DNA from: Mycobacterium paragordonae
GTDB lineage: Bacteria; Actinomycetota; Actinomycetes; Mycobacteriales; Mycobacteriaceae
NCBI RefSeq assembly: GCF_003614435.1
Contig: NZ_CP025546.1
Span: forward strand, 4,712,001 to 4,776,000
Length of the DNA: 64,000 nt
Direction: 5' to 3'
The position numbers and the translations under genes are program-made. Position 1 is the first letter of the stretch; each line of letters opens with the position of its first letter. Below, in pieces: positions 9,886-19,737 of the stretch. The notes under the pieces were generated by a model that was not told the DNA's origin, ran no database searches, and saw only the letters and a program-made list of their open reading frames with translations.

Positions 9886-12212
9886 GCCGCACGCTGCGGC
9901 GCAAGTTGCGCCGTGACGTATGGCGGGCGCGATGGCGCTTCGGCGCGATCGCGACGATCATGGCCATCGGCGTCGCGGTCTTCGTCGCTGCCACGGACGG
10001 TTACCAGAACCTGGATCAATCGTTCGAGCGCTCATACACCAGTCAGCGGTTGCCGGACGCAATCGTGTCCGGACCCGGCGCGGCCGGATTGCATGCTGCC
10101 GTCGCCGAGATGGCAGGCAGTCCGCTCGTCGATGTTCGGCACCAGGCCGACGTCGGCATCCGACTCAACGGCCACGCGGTGTACGGACGCGCCGTCGGTA
10201 TACCCGCCTCCGGGCAGCCGAACGTGTCATTGCTCGACATGCACAGCGGGACGTTGCCGGGCGCCGGACAGGTGGTTATCGAGCAGCACCTCGCCGACCA
10301 CTATCACCTGGCCCCCGGTGACGTGCTGGAGGTACTGGGACGGCAAGGCTGGCAACCTTTTACGATCGCAGGCACTGCTCTGTCGACCGAATACCTGTGG
10401 CCGGCGCGCTCTCCGCAGGAGGTCCTGACCACCCCCGAGGACTTCGGTGTCGTCTTCCTGCGCGACGATGAACTGCTGCGTGTCCTGCCGCGGTCGGTGG
10501 AGCAACTCGCCGTGTACGCGCGCGACCGCTCGATGGCCGAGTCGCTGACCGCGGCCGTCGGAACGCTGGCGCAAGACAACGGGTTGCAGTTTCTTCCCCG
10601 TGAGCAGCAACCGTCATTCCACACCCTGCGGGACGACGTCATGCAGTTCGGCAGTCTCGCCGGAATTCTGCCGTGGCTGTTCCTTGCCGCCGTCGTACTG
10701 GGCACCTACGTGCTGCTCTCGCGGATCGTCACCGCGCAACGCGCCGTAATCGGAACCCTGATAGCCAACGGGCTCTCGCCGCCCGCTGTACGAAGGCACT
10801 ACCTGGGATACGGGCTCGCCTGTGCGGCAGTGGGAATTCCTCCGGGGCTGTTCGGCGGCTACCTGCTGGGACAGTGGATTACGGCGAAATACACCGCGGC
10901 CATCGCGCTGCCGATGCACCTGACCTCGATTCATCCCCTCACCTACTTGCTGGCAGCCGTCGCCGTCACCGTTGTCGCTCTGTCGGCCGCTGTGGCACCG
11001 GCCAATACCGCCGCGAGAATGCAACCCGCTGCGGCGATGCGGGTGGGCCCGCCCCAGGACCGTCGCCGCAGGGCCGGGCGCCCGATTTGGCCCGGGCGCG
11101 TCCCGACCAGGTGGCGGATGGTACTGCGGTCGCTGCTGCGCAATCGGCGCCGGACGGTGTTCACGGTGACAGGCGTGGCGGTGTCCGTGATTCTGGTAAT
11201 GGTGTTCGCCGGCATGCGCGACACCCTGCCCGGCATGGTGGACCGTCAATTCGGGCAGATCGCGAAGCAAGACGGCGAGCTCGTGGTGTCCGGCTCGGCC
11301 GACACCGTCACCGAGAAGCTGCGCAGAGACCGCGACGTCACCGCGGCGGAGCCGTACAGTGCCTACGGCGCGTCCGTTTCGGCCGGGACGCACCGCTACC
11401 AGACTTTGTTGATCGGCCTGGCGCCGCAGAGCACAATGCATTCTTTTCCAGCGGAATCGGGCTCACACGAGTTGTCGGACGACGGCGTTCTGCTCGGCGT
11501 GGGCCTGCGCGAGCTGTTGGCTGTGTCGCTGGGCGACCGCATCGACGTGGTGGTCCCGCAGTCGGGAGTGCGACTCACCGAGCGGGTAGCCGGGTTCGTC
11601 GACGAACCTTTCTCGCCTGTCGTCTATATTTCGCTGAATAAGCTTGCAGCGCAAACGGCTTCACTGCCAGTCAATGGCGTTCTGATCACGTTGCGCGCGG
11701 GATCCGACGCACGGGCGGCGGGTGACCGGATAGCCGCCTTGCCGGGAGTGGTCGCCTACCGTTCGGCGACGGCGCTCGCCGCGACCATGCGGCAGGCGTT
11801 CGGCCTCTATGACACCCTGGTCGGCATCATGCTGGTATTCGCTGCCGTCATGGCCGCCGCGCTGTTGTATAACGCGATGTCTGCCAACGTATCCGAGCGA
11901 CTTGGCGAGCTCGGCGCAGTGCACGCCGAGGGGATGGGCGCCGGGATGCTGTCCCGCTTGATCGCCGCTGAGAACGTCGCCGTGGCGTTGATCGGACTGC
12001 CGTTCGGCCTGGTGGGTGGGGTGCTACTTGCCGATCGGCTGCTGTCCACCTACCACAGCCTCGGCTACCCGCTGCGGCTGGAGATGCACGCGACGACACC
12101 GATGGTGGTGGCGTTCGCCATGTTGGGCGCGGCGGCGATGGCTCAATTACCGATGGTGCAACGGATTCACCGCCTCGATCTCGCACGGATCGTGCGGGAA
12201 CGCGCCCTGTGA
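9882..12212 (+). CDS. FtsX-like ABC transporter permease
   Basis: A 776-aa membrane protein with duplicated FtsX/MacB_PCD architecture. An N-terminal membrane segment (FGAIATIMAIGVAVFVAA) is followed by a large extracytoplasmic domain and three helices. A second copy starts at TVFTVTGVAVSVILVMVFAG, again with an outer domain and a C-terminal helix set. GTG 9882 overlaps the ATPase stop; an in-frame start at 9810 would sit inside the ATPase and is rejected. Its last 66 bp overlap the convergent thiazolinyl imide reductase gene. Probable role: export or membrane extraction of a hydrophobic compound. Confidence 0.9.
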   Translation: MSRTLRRKLRRDVWRARWRFGAIATIMAIGVAVFVAATDGYQNLDQSFERSYTSQRLPDAIVSGPGAAGLHAAVAEMAGSPLVDVRHQADVGIRLNGHAVYGRAVGIPASGQPNVSLLDMHSGTLPGAGQVVIEQHLADHYHLAPGDVLEVLGRQGWQPFTIAGTALSTEYLWPARSPQEVLTTPEDFGVVFLRDDELLRVLPRSVEQLAVYARDRSMAESLTAAVGTLAQDNGLQFLPREQQPSFHTLRDDVMQFGSLAGILPWLFLAAVVLGTYVLLSRIVTAQRAVIGTLIANGLSPPAVRRHYLGYGLACAAVGIPPGLFGGYLLGQWITAKYTAAIALPMHLTSIHPLTYLLAAVAVTVVALSAAVAPANTAARMQPAAAMRVGPPQDRRRRAGRPIWPGRVPTRWRMVLRSLLRNRRRTVFTVTGVAVSVILVMVFAGMRDTLPGMVDRQFGQIAKQDGELVVSGSADTVTEKLRRDRDVTAAEPYSAYGASVSAGTHRYQTLLIGLAPQSTMHSFPAESGSHELSDDGVLLGVGLRELLAVSLGDRIDVVVPQSGVRLTERVAGFVDEPFSPVVYISLNKLAAQTASLPVNGVLITLRAGSDARAAGDRIAALPGVVAYRSATALAATMRQAFGLYDTLVGIMLVFAAVMAAALLYNAMSANVSERLGELGAVHAEGMGAGMLSRLIAAENVAVALIGLPFGLVGGVLLADRLLSTYHSLGYPLRLEMHATTPMVVAFAMLGAAAMAQLPMVQRIHRLDLARIVRERAL

Positions 12213-13238
12213 CGGGCCAAGCAAATCCGCCGCCGAGACATGCTCCACCGCTTGGTCTTCGATCAAATCCACGGGACCCAACGCCGAGGTGAACTCCCAC
12301 CAGAGTCGGGTCGCCCGAATGAACCTCTGGTTGACCAGTGGCGCCGAACTACGGATCGACTCGATGAAGTCTGCGGCCGCCAGCCGAACGGCTTGTGGCC
12401 ACAGCACATTTCGCACAATCGCGGTGGTCGGTTCGAAATCGACACCGACCAACTCGGAGATCGGCCAGTCTGCCTCCGCGGCTTCGGCGCGAGGGCGAGG
12501 ATGCCACCGGGTCGACCCGTGCGTATGGGTCAGGACGAGTTCGCCGGCGTCGGATCCGATGGTGATCGCGTGCAGCAATCGCGCGTGATTGTCGGGGTCG
12601 CTGGGACACAGCTCGTTCTGCACCAGTAGGTCGACCGTCACGTCACCGAGCACCAGGCGGCCCGCGGCGAACGGGCCGGATCCCCGTTCCCTCGGCACCA
12701 CGATTCGCGCCGGCGTGAGCGGTCCGACGATGTGACTCAGGATGGCGAACAACGGGTAGACGACATGGATCGAGGACCGCGCGTGCACGTAACGGACACG
12801 CGCACGTTTGTCGAGACCTTTTGCGGCGGCAATGAATTGACGGACCGGCGCTATACGGCTGTAAAAGTCGTTGACGGCGTAACAGGCGGAATTCGCTTTC
12901 GCCGTGCGCAATAGCGACAAAATCTCATCCGCATGTACGGGCTGCTCCTGCATCACGTGGATACCGCGCATGAGCAACCGCTCGGCGATCTGGGCGCCGT
13001 CTCCCCCCACCACCCCCGAGCGCACCACCACGAACGCGACATCCACGCGCGGCAGGCCGTCCAGGTCCGGGTAGAGCGCGACGCCGAGATGATCGGCAAG
13101 TGCCGCCGAGGCCGCCGATCCCGTGGAGGCCAGCCCAACCAGCTCCACCGGTGAATCGGCGGCCGCCAGCGCCTCGGCGTACACCGCGCCAAACGTCGCT
13201 CCGACGACGATCGCGCGCGGACGCCTGGACGCAGTCAC
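12147..13238 (-). CDS. thiazolinyl imide reductase (PchG/Irp3/YbtU family)
   Basis: A 363-aa Gfo/Idh/MocA-fold oxidoreductase. An N-terminal Rossmann segment AIVVGATFGAVYAEALA is followed by VMQEQPVHADEI and NDFYSRIAPVRQFI, blocks that I recognise from the Irp3/YbtU/PchG family. These enzymes use NADPH to reduce an enzyme-bound thiazoline to a thiazolidine during yersiniabactin or pyochelin synthesis. It is last of a four-gene operon and its GTG start overlaps the preceding stop by 4 nt. Presence of this family next to Cys-specific Cy-A NRPS modules is strong evidence that the product contains at least one thiazolidine ring. The 3' end overlaps the convergent permease gene. Confidence 0.92.
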   Translation of the reverse strand: MTASRRPRAIVVGATFGAVYAEALAAADSPVELVGLASTGSAASAALADHLGVALYPDLDGLPRVDVAFVVVRSGVVGGDGAQIAERLLMRGIHVMQEQPVHADEILSLLRTAKANSACYAVNDFYSRIAPVRQFIAAAKGLDKRARVRYVHARSSIHVVYPLFAILSHIVGPLTPARIVVPRERGSGPFAAGRLVLGDVTVDLLVQNELCPSDPDNHARLLHAITIGSDAGELVLTHTHGSTRWHPRPRAEAAEADWPISELVGVDFEPTTAIVRNVLWPQAVRLAAADFIESIRSSAPLVNQRFIRATRLWWEFTSALGPVDLIEDQAVEHVSAADLLGPSQGAFPHDPCEIEAVNPLHHR

Positions 13239-14284
13239 AGCGCTCCTTCCTCTATCAAGGGCGGCACCGCATCATCGGCGTACGTCACCGCGGCTTCGGG
13301 CACTACTCCGGTCACGAAATCCAGCACGCGCCGCGGCTCGTCGACGCGCCAGAAGGGCAGCACGCCCGCCGGCATCCCCGCAACGAGCCGGGCGGCGTAA
13401 GCCGTCGTCGCCCCGGTAACGCGATAGCTGTCCGGACAGCTGAATGCCACCGTTCTCTTGCCGGCAACGCCGACGATCGCGAAGTACGTTCGGCGTCCGA
13501 ACATATCGAGTCTGGCAGCTGCCAGCACTGCGCTCAGGTCGGCGCCGCTCGTTCCGTCGAGCGCCAGTGCCTGCATCGCCCGGGTGGTGTGCGCGCCGTC
13601 GAACACATTCATCCATACGACATTTTCGATGCCGAGATACGCAGCTGCCGAGAGGGTTTCGGCATCCAGGTGTGGATGCACCGTGACCGAGTCGGGAAAG
13701 TAGGGGGCCGGGGGCATCGAGCGGTCGGCGTGCTGGACGCGTTGAATCCTCCCGCCGCGCAACTCGGCACCGGGGTGGCTGCTCCGATCGCGAAGGCTCG
13801 CGAGGTATTCGAGCACCGAGGCCGGCGTCAGCTTCTGCAGTCCGCCACACCACACGGTGAGAGCCTGGTCGGTCAGGTCGCGGGCCAACTCACGCAGCAG
13901 CAGTCCGGAGAGGCCGGGCTGAACACCCGCCTGCAGTACCACCGGAACGGCGGGACTGGTGGCGATCAGGCTGTTCAGCAGCGCCTGGTCCCCGCCGGGG
14001 TCGACGTAGGGCACCCCGGCTTCGATGGCGGTCCCGGCGACTGACGCGCTGAGCTGATGTGAGGGCCCGGCGCAGTTGATGACGATGTCGCAGCCCGTCA
14101 CCGCGGCGCCATCGATCAGGTCGAGGCGCGCGGTGCTGATGTCTCCGTGGGCGGCGGCAGCCACTTCGCGCAGCCTCGCCTCGTCGCGACCGGCCAGTAC
14201 TGCCGAGACATCCTCGGCTTCCATCAGAACGTCGAGGCAGCTCCTCCCGACCGCCCCAGTGGCGCCCAACAGCAGTACCTTCAC
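13235..14284 (-). CDS. saccharopine dehydrogenase-like NAD(P)-dependent reductase
   Basis: A 349-aa protein with an N-terminal dinucleotide-binding motif LLLGATGAVGRSCLDVL, then VINCAGPSHQLS and AGVPYVDPGGD, typical of the saccharopine dehydrogenase-like family. That family includes opine-type dehydrogenases and trans-acting reductases. GTG 14284 overlaps the NRPS stop by 4 nt and its own stop overlaps the imide reductase start, so it should act on an NRPS-bound intermediate or on the released product. A second thiazoline/imine reduction, or opine-like reductive coupling of a released aldehyde or keto acid, are both plausible. The substrate cannot be read from sequence. Confidence 0.8.
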   Translation of the reverse strand: MKVLLLGATGAVGRSCLDVLMEAEDVSAVLAGRDEARLREVAAAAHGDISTARLDLIDGAAVTGCDIVINCAGPSHQLSASVAGTAIEAGVPYVDPGGDQALLNSLIATSPAVPVVLQAGVQPGLSGLLLRELARDLTDQALTVWCGGLQKLTPASVLEYLASLRDRSSHPGAELRGGRIQRVQHADRSMPPAPYFPDSVTVHPHLDAETLSAAAYLGIENVVWMNVFDGAHTTRAMQALALDGTSGADLSAVLAAARLDMFGRRTYFAIVGVAGKRTVAFSCPDSYRVTGATTAYAARLVAGMPAGVLPFWRVDEPRRVLDFVTGVVPEAAVTYADDAVPPLIEEGAL

Positions 14285-17200
14285 GAGTTTGTGACCCAGG
14301 AATTCGCCAGCAGCCCGGCGACGGATTCCGCGTTATCGCCAGTCAGACAGTCGAAATGGTTGCCGTCAATGGTGCTGATGGTCAACGTGCCCAGGCAGTA
14401 GTCCGACCAGAACGCGGTCATGTCCTCCTGCAATGTGGGCAGGAAGTGGATGTCACCGCGCTGTCGGAGGAAGTGGATGTCGCCCAGGAACGGCTCGGCC
14501 GCGCCGTGCACCACTGCGCGGAGACTGTGCACGAACACCGACCGCAGTTCGCTCAACGAGTCCACGTCCCACGACCGTCCCAGGACCCCGGATTCCGCCA
14601 GCAGGCGCAGCCGTGCCGGTCCGGCTTGCGCACTTCGCTGCAGGCACTCGGCAAGCACGGGCTCGGCGACGCTGCGCAGCGCCCCCGCCGGTATGACATC
14701 GGCATACCGTGACCGGGCCCGGGTGAACGCGCCGCGCACCGCATCCTCGTCGACGTGCATCCCGAGCACTTCGGGTGGAACTCTGAGGATCTGGGCGAAG
14801 CAGTAGTCGAGGATGTCGTCGTCTTCCACGTCCATGGGCACCCGGTATGAGCTAACGACGGTAACGGTTTCGACGGCGATGCCGGCCTCTTCGAGGCGCT
14901 TGGCGATCTCGGCGGCCAGCAGGCCGCCCATGCAGTAGCCGAGCAGGTGAACCTTCTCCGGCGCAAGGTCGACAACCGGTTCGCTGTAGCGGGCGGCCAG
15001 CGTGGTGAAAAGCTCAGCGGGCGGGATCTGGGAATACCCGTCACCGGGCACCCTGCGCAGCCCGTACAGCTCGGGTACCCGGCCCCTCGCCTGCAGGTAC
15101 GGAACTAATTTGTCGTACGGGGCCAGTCCCCCGCTTCCGTCGTGGACCAGCACCGCGATCTCGCCGCCCGTGGAAAAGCCCTGGCCCGCACCGAGATAGA
15201 CCAGTGGCGACGCGACAGGCGTGCACGCACCCGTTGAGCAGTCCGCCGCGGGGCGGCGCACCGCATCGGCGGCAGCGGCCAAGGTGGGATTGCTCACCAT
15301 CGCACGGAGCAGTTCATCCCACGCCAGTCCGGATGCTTCGGGGACCTCCCGACGAATCCGCCCGATCGCCTGCGCCATCAGCAGCGAGTCGCCGCCGAGT
15401 GCGAAAAAGTCTGAGCTGGGCGACATCTGGTCGACGCCCAAGCCCAGCACCGACGCCCAGATGGCGCCGATGCGGGACTGCATTCCGTCCAGAATCGCCG
15501 AACGTCCCGCCTCGCCGGCGGTGACCCGGGCCGCGTCCCGGAGCGCCTCGAGTTCGGCGATCACCGCGCGCCGGTCAATCTTGCCGTTGGCAGTCAGCGG
15601 GAATGCCGGCAGACAGACCAGCTGCTGGGGAACCATATAAACCGGCAGTGCCCGCCGGGCACCCTCGATCAGTTCTGCCGGCCGCAGCGCCTGGGCGGGA
15701 GATGTTGCGTCGCACCAGAACACATGCTGACCGAGCAAGCCCAGGGGATGCTCGGGCGGAGGAAAACTCTGCACCTTGCCGAATGGTGACCGACGCAGTG
15801 CGTCGTCCCATTGCGCATAGGTGAGAAATGCCGAGTTCGTCTGCGCGCGCACGTCGGTGAAGCCGTGCAAGCCTTCCTTGAATTCCATGGAGATCATCAG
15901 TGGATGGTTGACGGCCGTCGCGTCGACGAAGACCAGTGACCCTCCGGGCGCCAGCAGGCGATCCAGCATGACGAGCGCGTCGTCGATGTCGAGCGCATTG
16001 TGCAGCACATTGGCGCACACGACGACGTCGAACGAGCCCGCGGTGAAGCCCTGCTCTGCCGGTGGCCGATTGATGTCGAAGAGACGATAGTCAACAAAAT
16101 CATGCTTTGCGAACAGGTTTCGAGCGCGGGCGAGGAAGAAGTGGGAAACGTCGGTGAAGGTGTAGTGCACGGGATAGGGCGCGAGCGCGGTGATCAATCC
16201 CACGCTCGTACCGCCTACACCGGCACCGACCTCGAGGACTCGTAGCGTCCGCTGCTCCGTCGCTCGCCCGGCGCGCGCGGTGATACCGGATATCAGAACG
16301 TGATTGGTGTAACGGCTGAGCAGATTGTCACGGTATGCGGCCGTCGCGGTGTCCACGGTGCCCTCCGGAAAAAGGAGTTGCAGCGGATCGACGGTGCCCG
16401 CCAACAGGCCGGGCAGGTGCTCGATGCATTCCCCCACATACGCCAGCAGATCGTCGCCGTAGTCGACCTCCGCGCCCAGCTCACGGACTCGCTGCCAGTC
16501 ACCGACGCAGTCCGAAAGCCGCTGATGCTCAACCAGTTCAATCTGCGATCCGGCCAGCCGCCGGACTCGGCCATCGTCGGCGAGCGCATCGAGCCAGCGG
16601 TGGAACAACCGGTTCAACCGGTCCGGGAGCGACAGCCGGCCGGCCAGTTCGGCGATAGCGATACGTTCACCCGCGCGCACGACCGTGCCCAGCGCGGCAG
16701 ACATGCTCGCCAATGCGGTCGCGCGGGCGGCAGAGGCGAAGTGCAGCACCTGGTCTACCTCGAGATCGGCGATCTGATGCCGGTGCGCCTTGTCCAGAGC
16801 GCGTTGGACTGCCGCCGCGCGGCGGTCCCGCCGGGAGTGCTCCTCGTCGTCGGCGATGTCCGGGACCACTGCCGCAGCGATGGTCAGTTCGTGGGGGGAT
16901 ACGCCGATGGCGGCACTCATCGCGGCCCGCACCCCCGGCAGGGCGCTCAGCGCCGCTTCCACTTCCGCCAATTCGATCCGGTGCCCTCGGATCTTGATTT
17001 GATTGTCCCGCCGTCCGAGCAACTCGATCACGCCGTCGTCGGTGACCCGGCCGTAATCACCGGTCCGGTAAAGTCGCTCACCGCTTACGGGGTGGGTGAT
17101 GAACGCGGCCGCGGTCAGGGCGGGGTCCGCAACGTAGCCTTGCGCAAGACCCGCTCCGCCGATGTGAATCTCGCCGATCTGCCACGGCGCGGCCGGCTCG

Positions 17201-19737
17201 CCGCGGTGGGTCAGGACATGGACAGCCTGGTTGCGCATCGCCGTCCCGTACGGAACGCTGCGGGTGTAGCGGCGCGGCTCCATCGGGTGGCAGATCGACC
17301 AGACCGCCGCCTCTGTCGCACCACCGAGACTGAGCATTGACGCCTGCGGCGCCAACGATGAGATCTGTCTGGGTTGGGAGACCGGGATCCAGTCGCCGGA
17401 CAACATGATCTGCCGCAGGGTGGGCAACGTGCGGCCCCCGGCATCGTCCAGCAAAAGTTGCATCTGCGCCGGGACCGAATTCCAGACCGTGACACGGTGT
17501 TTCGAGATGGCATCGGCCCATGCCCGGGGGTCGTTTCGCGCGCCGCCTTCGGCGAACACGATCGTGCCGCCCGCCGCGAGCAACCCGAAGACGTTGTACA
17601 CCGACAGGTCGAAGGTGTGCCGCGAGACCGCGAGCACCGCGTCACCGGCTGTGATACGCAGCCGGTCGTTGATATCGGCCACCGTGTTCATCGCGGCGCG
17701 ATGAGTGACCATGACTCCCTTCGGAATTCCGGTCGAACCCGACGTGAAGATCACATAGGCGATGTCATCGGGTGTGGGCACGGCCGGTTCGATGACCAGG
17801 CTGCGCGGATGCCAGGCGGCCGATTCGTTCAGGAGGTCGTCGATCGGTCCGCCGGGTTCGCAGACGACGGCTGGTGAGCACTGCCGGATGATCTGTGCGG
17901 TCCGCTGATCCGGCCATTCGACGTCGAGCGGCACGTAGGCGGCGCCGGCCAGCAGGGTACCCAGCATGGCGGCGACTTGACTTCGCCCTTCCGGCAGGCG
18001 GATTGCGACATAGTCGCCGCTGCCGACACCAGCGACTGACAACTCGACCGCGACCGCGTGGGCGGCGGCCATTAACTGACCGTAGCTGGTGCACTCGTCG
18101 CCCTGCCGGATGGCCACCGCGTCCGGCGCGTGCCCGGCATGGTGCATGAAACCGGAATGCAGAAGCGTGGCTTCGCTGGTCTCAGTGATGGGTGTGAGCG
18201 CCGGAGCCACCACCGGCAGCACGGGACGGCGCCACGCCTCGGGGTCGGTGCTGAGCGTCTGCAGCACGTCGCGGAAGTCGGCGAAGGCCCGGTCGAGTAT
18301 TTCGTCGCTGATCGCCCCATCCCGGGTATCCCAATTGATCTCGCATTCCCCACCGGTCTCGAACACCTGGCAGTCCAGCAGCACCTGGGGAGTCTGACTC
18401 AGACCACGGCCCGGCACCGGGCGCAGGAATGACGCATCGGCGCCCAGGTCCTGCCTGATGCCGGCGCCAAGTGTCGAGGTGAGCACCACAGGTGAGTGTG
18501 CGCCGCGATTCTCGTCGCTCTGGGCCAGCATGCGCGCGACCTCGACGCCGCCGACGGCGGCGTGGTCCATGTCCTCGAACAGACGTCCGCCGACCGTACG
18601 GAGCAGCTCAGTGAAGGGGCGCCCGTCACGGACGTCCATCTCCAACAGGCTCGTCCCGGTGAAGTCCCCGACCAGCCGGCTGACGTCGGGGGTGAAGGGG
18701 TGGCGGTTCATGGTGGTCAGGGTCAGCAGGAAATGGTCAGACTCACCGTACCGACCCAGCACGCTGCCGAATGCGGCGGTGATTGCGACGCTGGCGGTGG
18801 CCCCGTGCTGCGTCGCGAGGTGGCTGAATTCGGCAAATTGGTTAGCCGCCAGCCGCATCGAGCGTCGCGTGAAGGTCGGTGCGAACTCGGGCGCTGAATC
18901 GACGGGTCGCATCGGCAGCGAAATCGGCGGTGGAAGCTGTCCGAGGCGTGCCTGCCAGTAGGCGAGATCTCGCCGCCGGCGCGAGGACCCGGCAACCGTG
19001 CCGCGGTGACGGACGAGGTTAAGCAGATAGTCGCGAAAGCTGAAATCGTGGCCAGGCAACGGAATTTCCGGCGCGAGGAGCGACCGGCCAAAGTCGGTCA
19101 TCAGGACGGAAATGCTGACGAAATCCGCGATCAGCAGATCGACCGAGACGTGCACCAGCGTGTCGCGGGGTCCGATCGTCACCACGATGTCGTACATCGG
19201 GCCGTGGCCCAGCGGATAGGTCCGTTGGGCAAGTTCCTGCGCGATGCGTGCGCGCTCATCAAGGATCCGCTGGTGGTCGGCGCTTTCCAGAACCGTGAGA
19301 CCGTCCGCCAGGCCTGGGCTTATCACCTGGTAACCGTCGGGCTGGACGACACAGCGCAACATGTCGTGGGCCTCCACGACTTTGTGCCATGCGTTGCGGT
19401 ACGCGCGGGCGTCGGGCCTGGCCACCGTGTGATCGACGGCGAACTCCGCGTAGCCGTGGCACCCGACGCCACCCCATCGAAAGGCAGATGTTCGGCCGAC
19501 CGAATAAGCGGCCTGTACGTCGGTGAGGGGAAAGGGCTCAAACCTGTCCTGCGGTGCCCGCAGCACCTCGGTCTCACGGTTCAGCTCCTCGATGAGGTCT
19601 GACTTGGCTGCCGACAGTTGCGCTTTCAGTTCGGCGTCCAGCACTCCTTGCGGAGCCCTGAAGCGCAGGCTCGCGCCGTCGACCCAGAGTTGCACACCCA
19701 TGCTGCGCACCTGCTCGATCAACCCGGCGGCGCTCAC
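14281..19737 (-). CDS. NRPS 2: docking-Cy-A(Cys, embedded MT)-PCP-TE
   Basis: A 1818-aa assembly-line enzyme. Residues 1-60 resemble a TubC-type docking domain. The heterocyclization domain has DLLIADFVS (DxxxxDxxS) near 203. The A domain (about 540-1390) has FTSGSTGIPKG near 667. Pocket positions read FDLSVY, WN, LS and VW, close to the published cysteine code (DLYNLSLIWK, from memory). A methyltransferase with VLEVGAGVGGTS near 1171 is inserted between A8 (near 918) and A10 (NGKIDR, near 1385), as in PchF. The PCP has GGDSLLM near 1450. The terminal thioesterase has GYCMGG near 1601, so Cys replaces the usual Ser nucleophile, and GNHFDC near 1796 supplies His. GTG 19737 overlaps the NRPS 1 stop. 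Predicted role: add, cyclise and methylate the last Cys and release the chain. Confidence 0.93.
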   Translation of the reverse strand: MSAAGLIEQVRSMGVQLWVDGASLRFRAPQGVLDAELKAQLSAAKSDLIEELNRETEVLRAPQDRFEPFPLTDVQAAYSVGRTSAFRWGGVGCHGYAEFAVDHTVARPDARAYRNAWHKVVEAHDMLRCVVQPDGYQVISPGLADGLTVLESADHQRILDERARIAQELAQRTYPLGHGPMYDIVVTIGPRDTLVHVSVDLLIADFVSISVLMTDFGRSLLAPEIPLPGHDFSFRDYLLNLVRHRGTVAGSSRRRRDLAYWQARLGQLPPPISLPMRPVDSAPEFAPTFTRRSMRLAANQFAEFSHLATQHGATASVAITAAFGSVLGRYGESDHFLLTLTTMNRHPFTPDVSRLVGDFTGTSLLEMDVRDGRPFTELLRTVGGRLFEDMDHAAVGGVEVARMLAQSDENRGAHSPVVLTSTLGAGIRQDLGADASFLRPVPGRGLSQTPQVLLDCQVFETGGECEINWDTRDGAISDEILDRAFADFRDVLQTLSTDPEAWRRPVLPVVAPALTPITETSEATLLHSGFMHHAGHAPDAVAIRQGDECTSYGQLMAAAHAVAVELSVAGVGSGDYVAIRLPEGRSQVAAMLGTLLAGAAYVPLDVEWPDQRTAQIIRQCSPAVVCEPGGPIDDLLNESAAWHPRSLVIEPAVPTPDDIAYVIFTSGSTGIPKGVMVTHRAAMNTVADINDRLRITAGDAVLAVSRHTFDLSVYNVFGLLAAGGTIVFAEGGARNDPRAWADAISKHRVTVWNSVPAQMQLLLDDAGGRTLPTLRQIMLSGDWIPVSQPRQISSLAPQASMLSLGGATEAAVWSICHPMEPRRYTRSVPYGTAMRNQAVHVLTHRGEPAAPWQIGEIHIGGAGLAQGYVADPALTAAAFITHPVSGERLYRTGDYGRVTDDGVIELLGRRDNQIKIRGHRIELAEVEAALSALPGVRAAMSAAIGVSPHELTIAAAVVPDIADDEEHSRRDRRAAAVQRALDKAHRHQIADLEVDQVLHFASAARATALASMSAALGTVVRAGERIAIAELAGRLSLPDRLNRLFHRWLDALADDGRVRRLAGSQIELVEHQRLSDCVGDWQRVRELGAEVDYGDDLLAYVGECIEHLPGLLAGTVDPLQLLFPEGTVDTATAAYRDNLLSRYTNHVLISGITARAGRATEQRTLRVLEVGAGVGGTSVGLITALAPYPVHYTFTDVSHFFLARARNLFAKHDFVDYRLFDINRPPAEQGFTAGSFDVVVCANVLHNALDIDDALVMLDRLLAPGGSLVFVDATAVNHPLMISMEFKEGLHGFTDVRAQTNSAFLTYAQWDDALRRSPFGKVQSFPPPEHPLGLLGQHVFWCDATSPAQALRPAELIEGARRALPVYMVPQQLVCLPAFPLTANGKIDRRAVIAELEALRDAARVTAGEAGRSAILDGMQSRIGAIWASVLGLGVDQMSPSSDFFALGGDSLLMAQAIGRIRREVPEASGLAWDELLRAMVSNPTLAAAADAVRRPAADCSTGACTPVASPLVYLGAGQGFSTGGEIAVLVHDGSGGLAPYDKLVPYLQARGRVPELYGLRRVPGDGYSQIPPAELFTTLAARYSEPVVDLAPEKVHLLGYCMGGLLAAEIAKRLEEAGIAVETVTVVSSYRVPMDVEDDDILDYCFAQILRVPPEVLGMHVDEDAVRGAFTRARSRYADVIPAGALRSVAEPVLAECLQRSAQAGPARLRLLAESGVLGRSWDVDSLSELRSVFVHSLRAVVHGAAEPFLGDIHFLRQRGDIHFLPTLQEDMTAFWSDYCLGTLTISTIDGNHFDCLTGDNAESVAGLLANSWVTNS

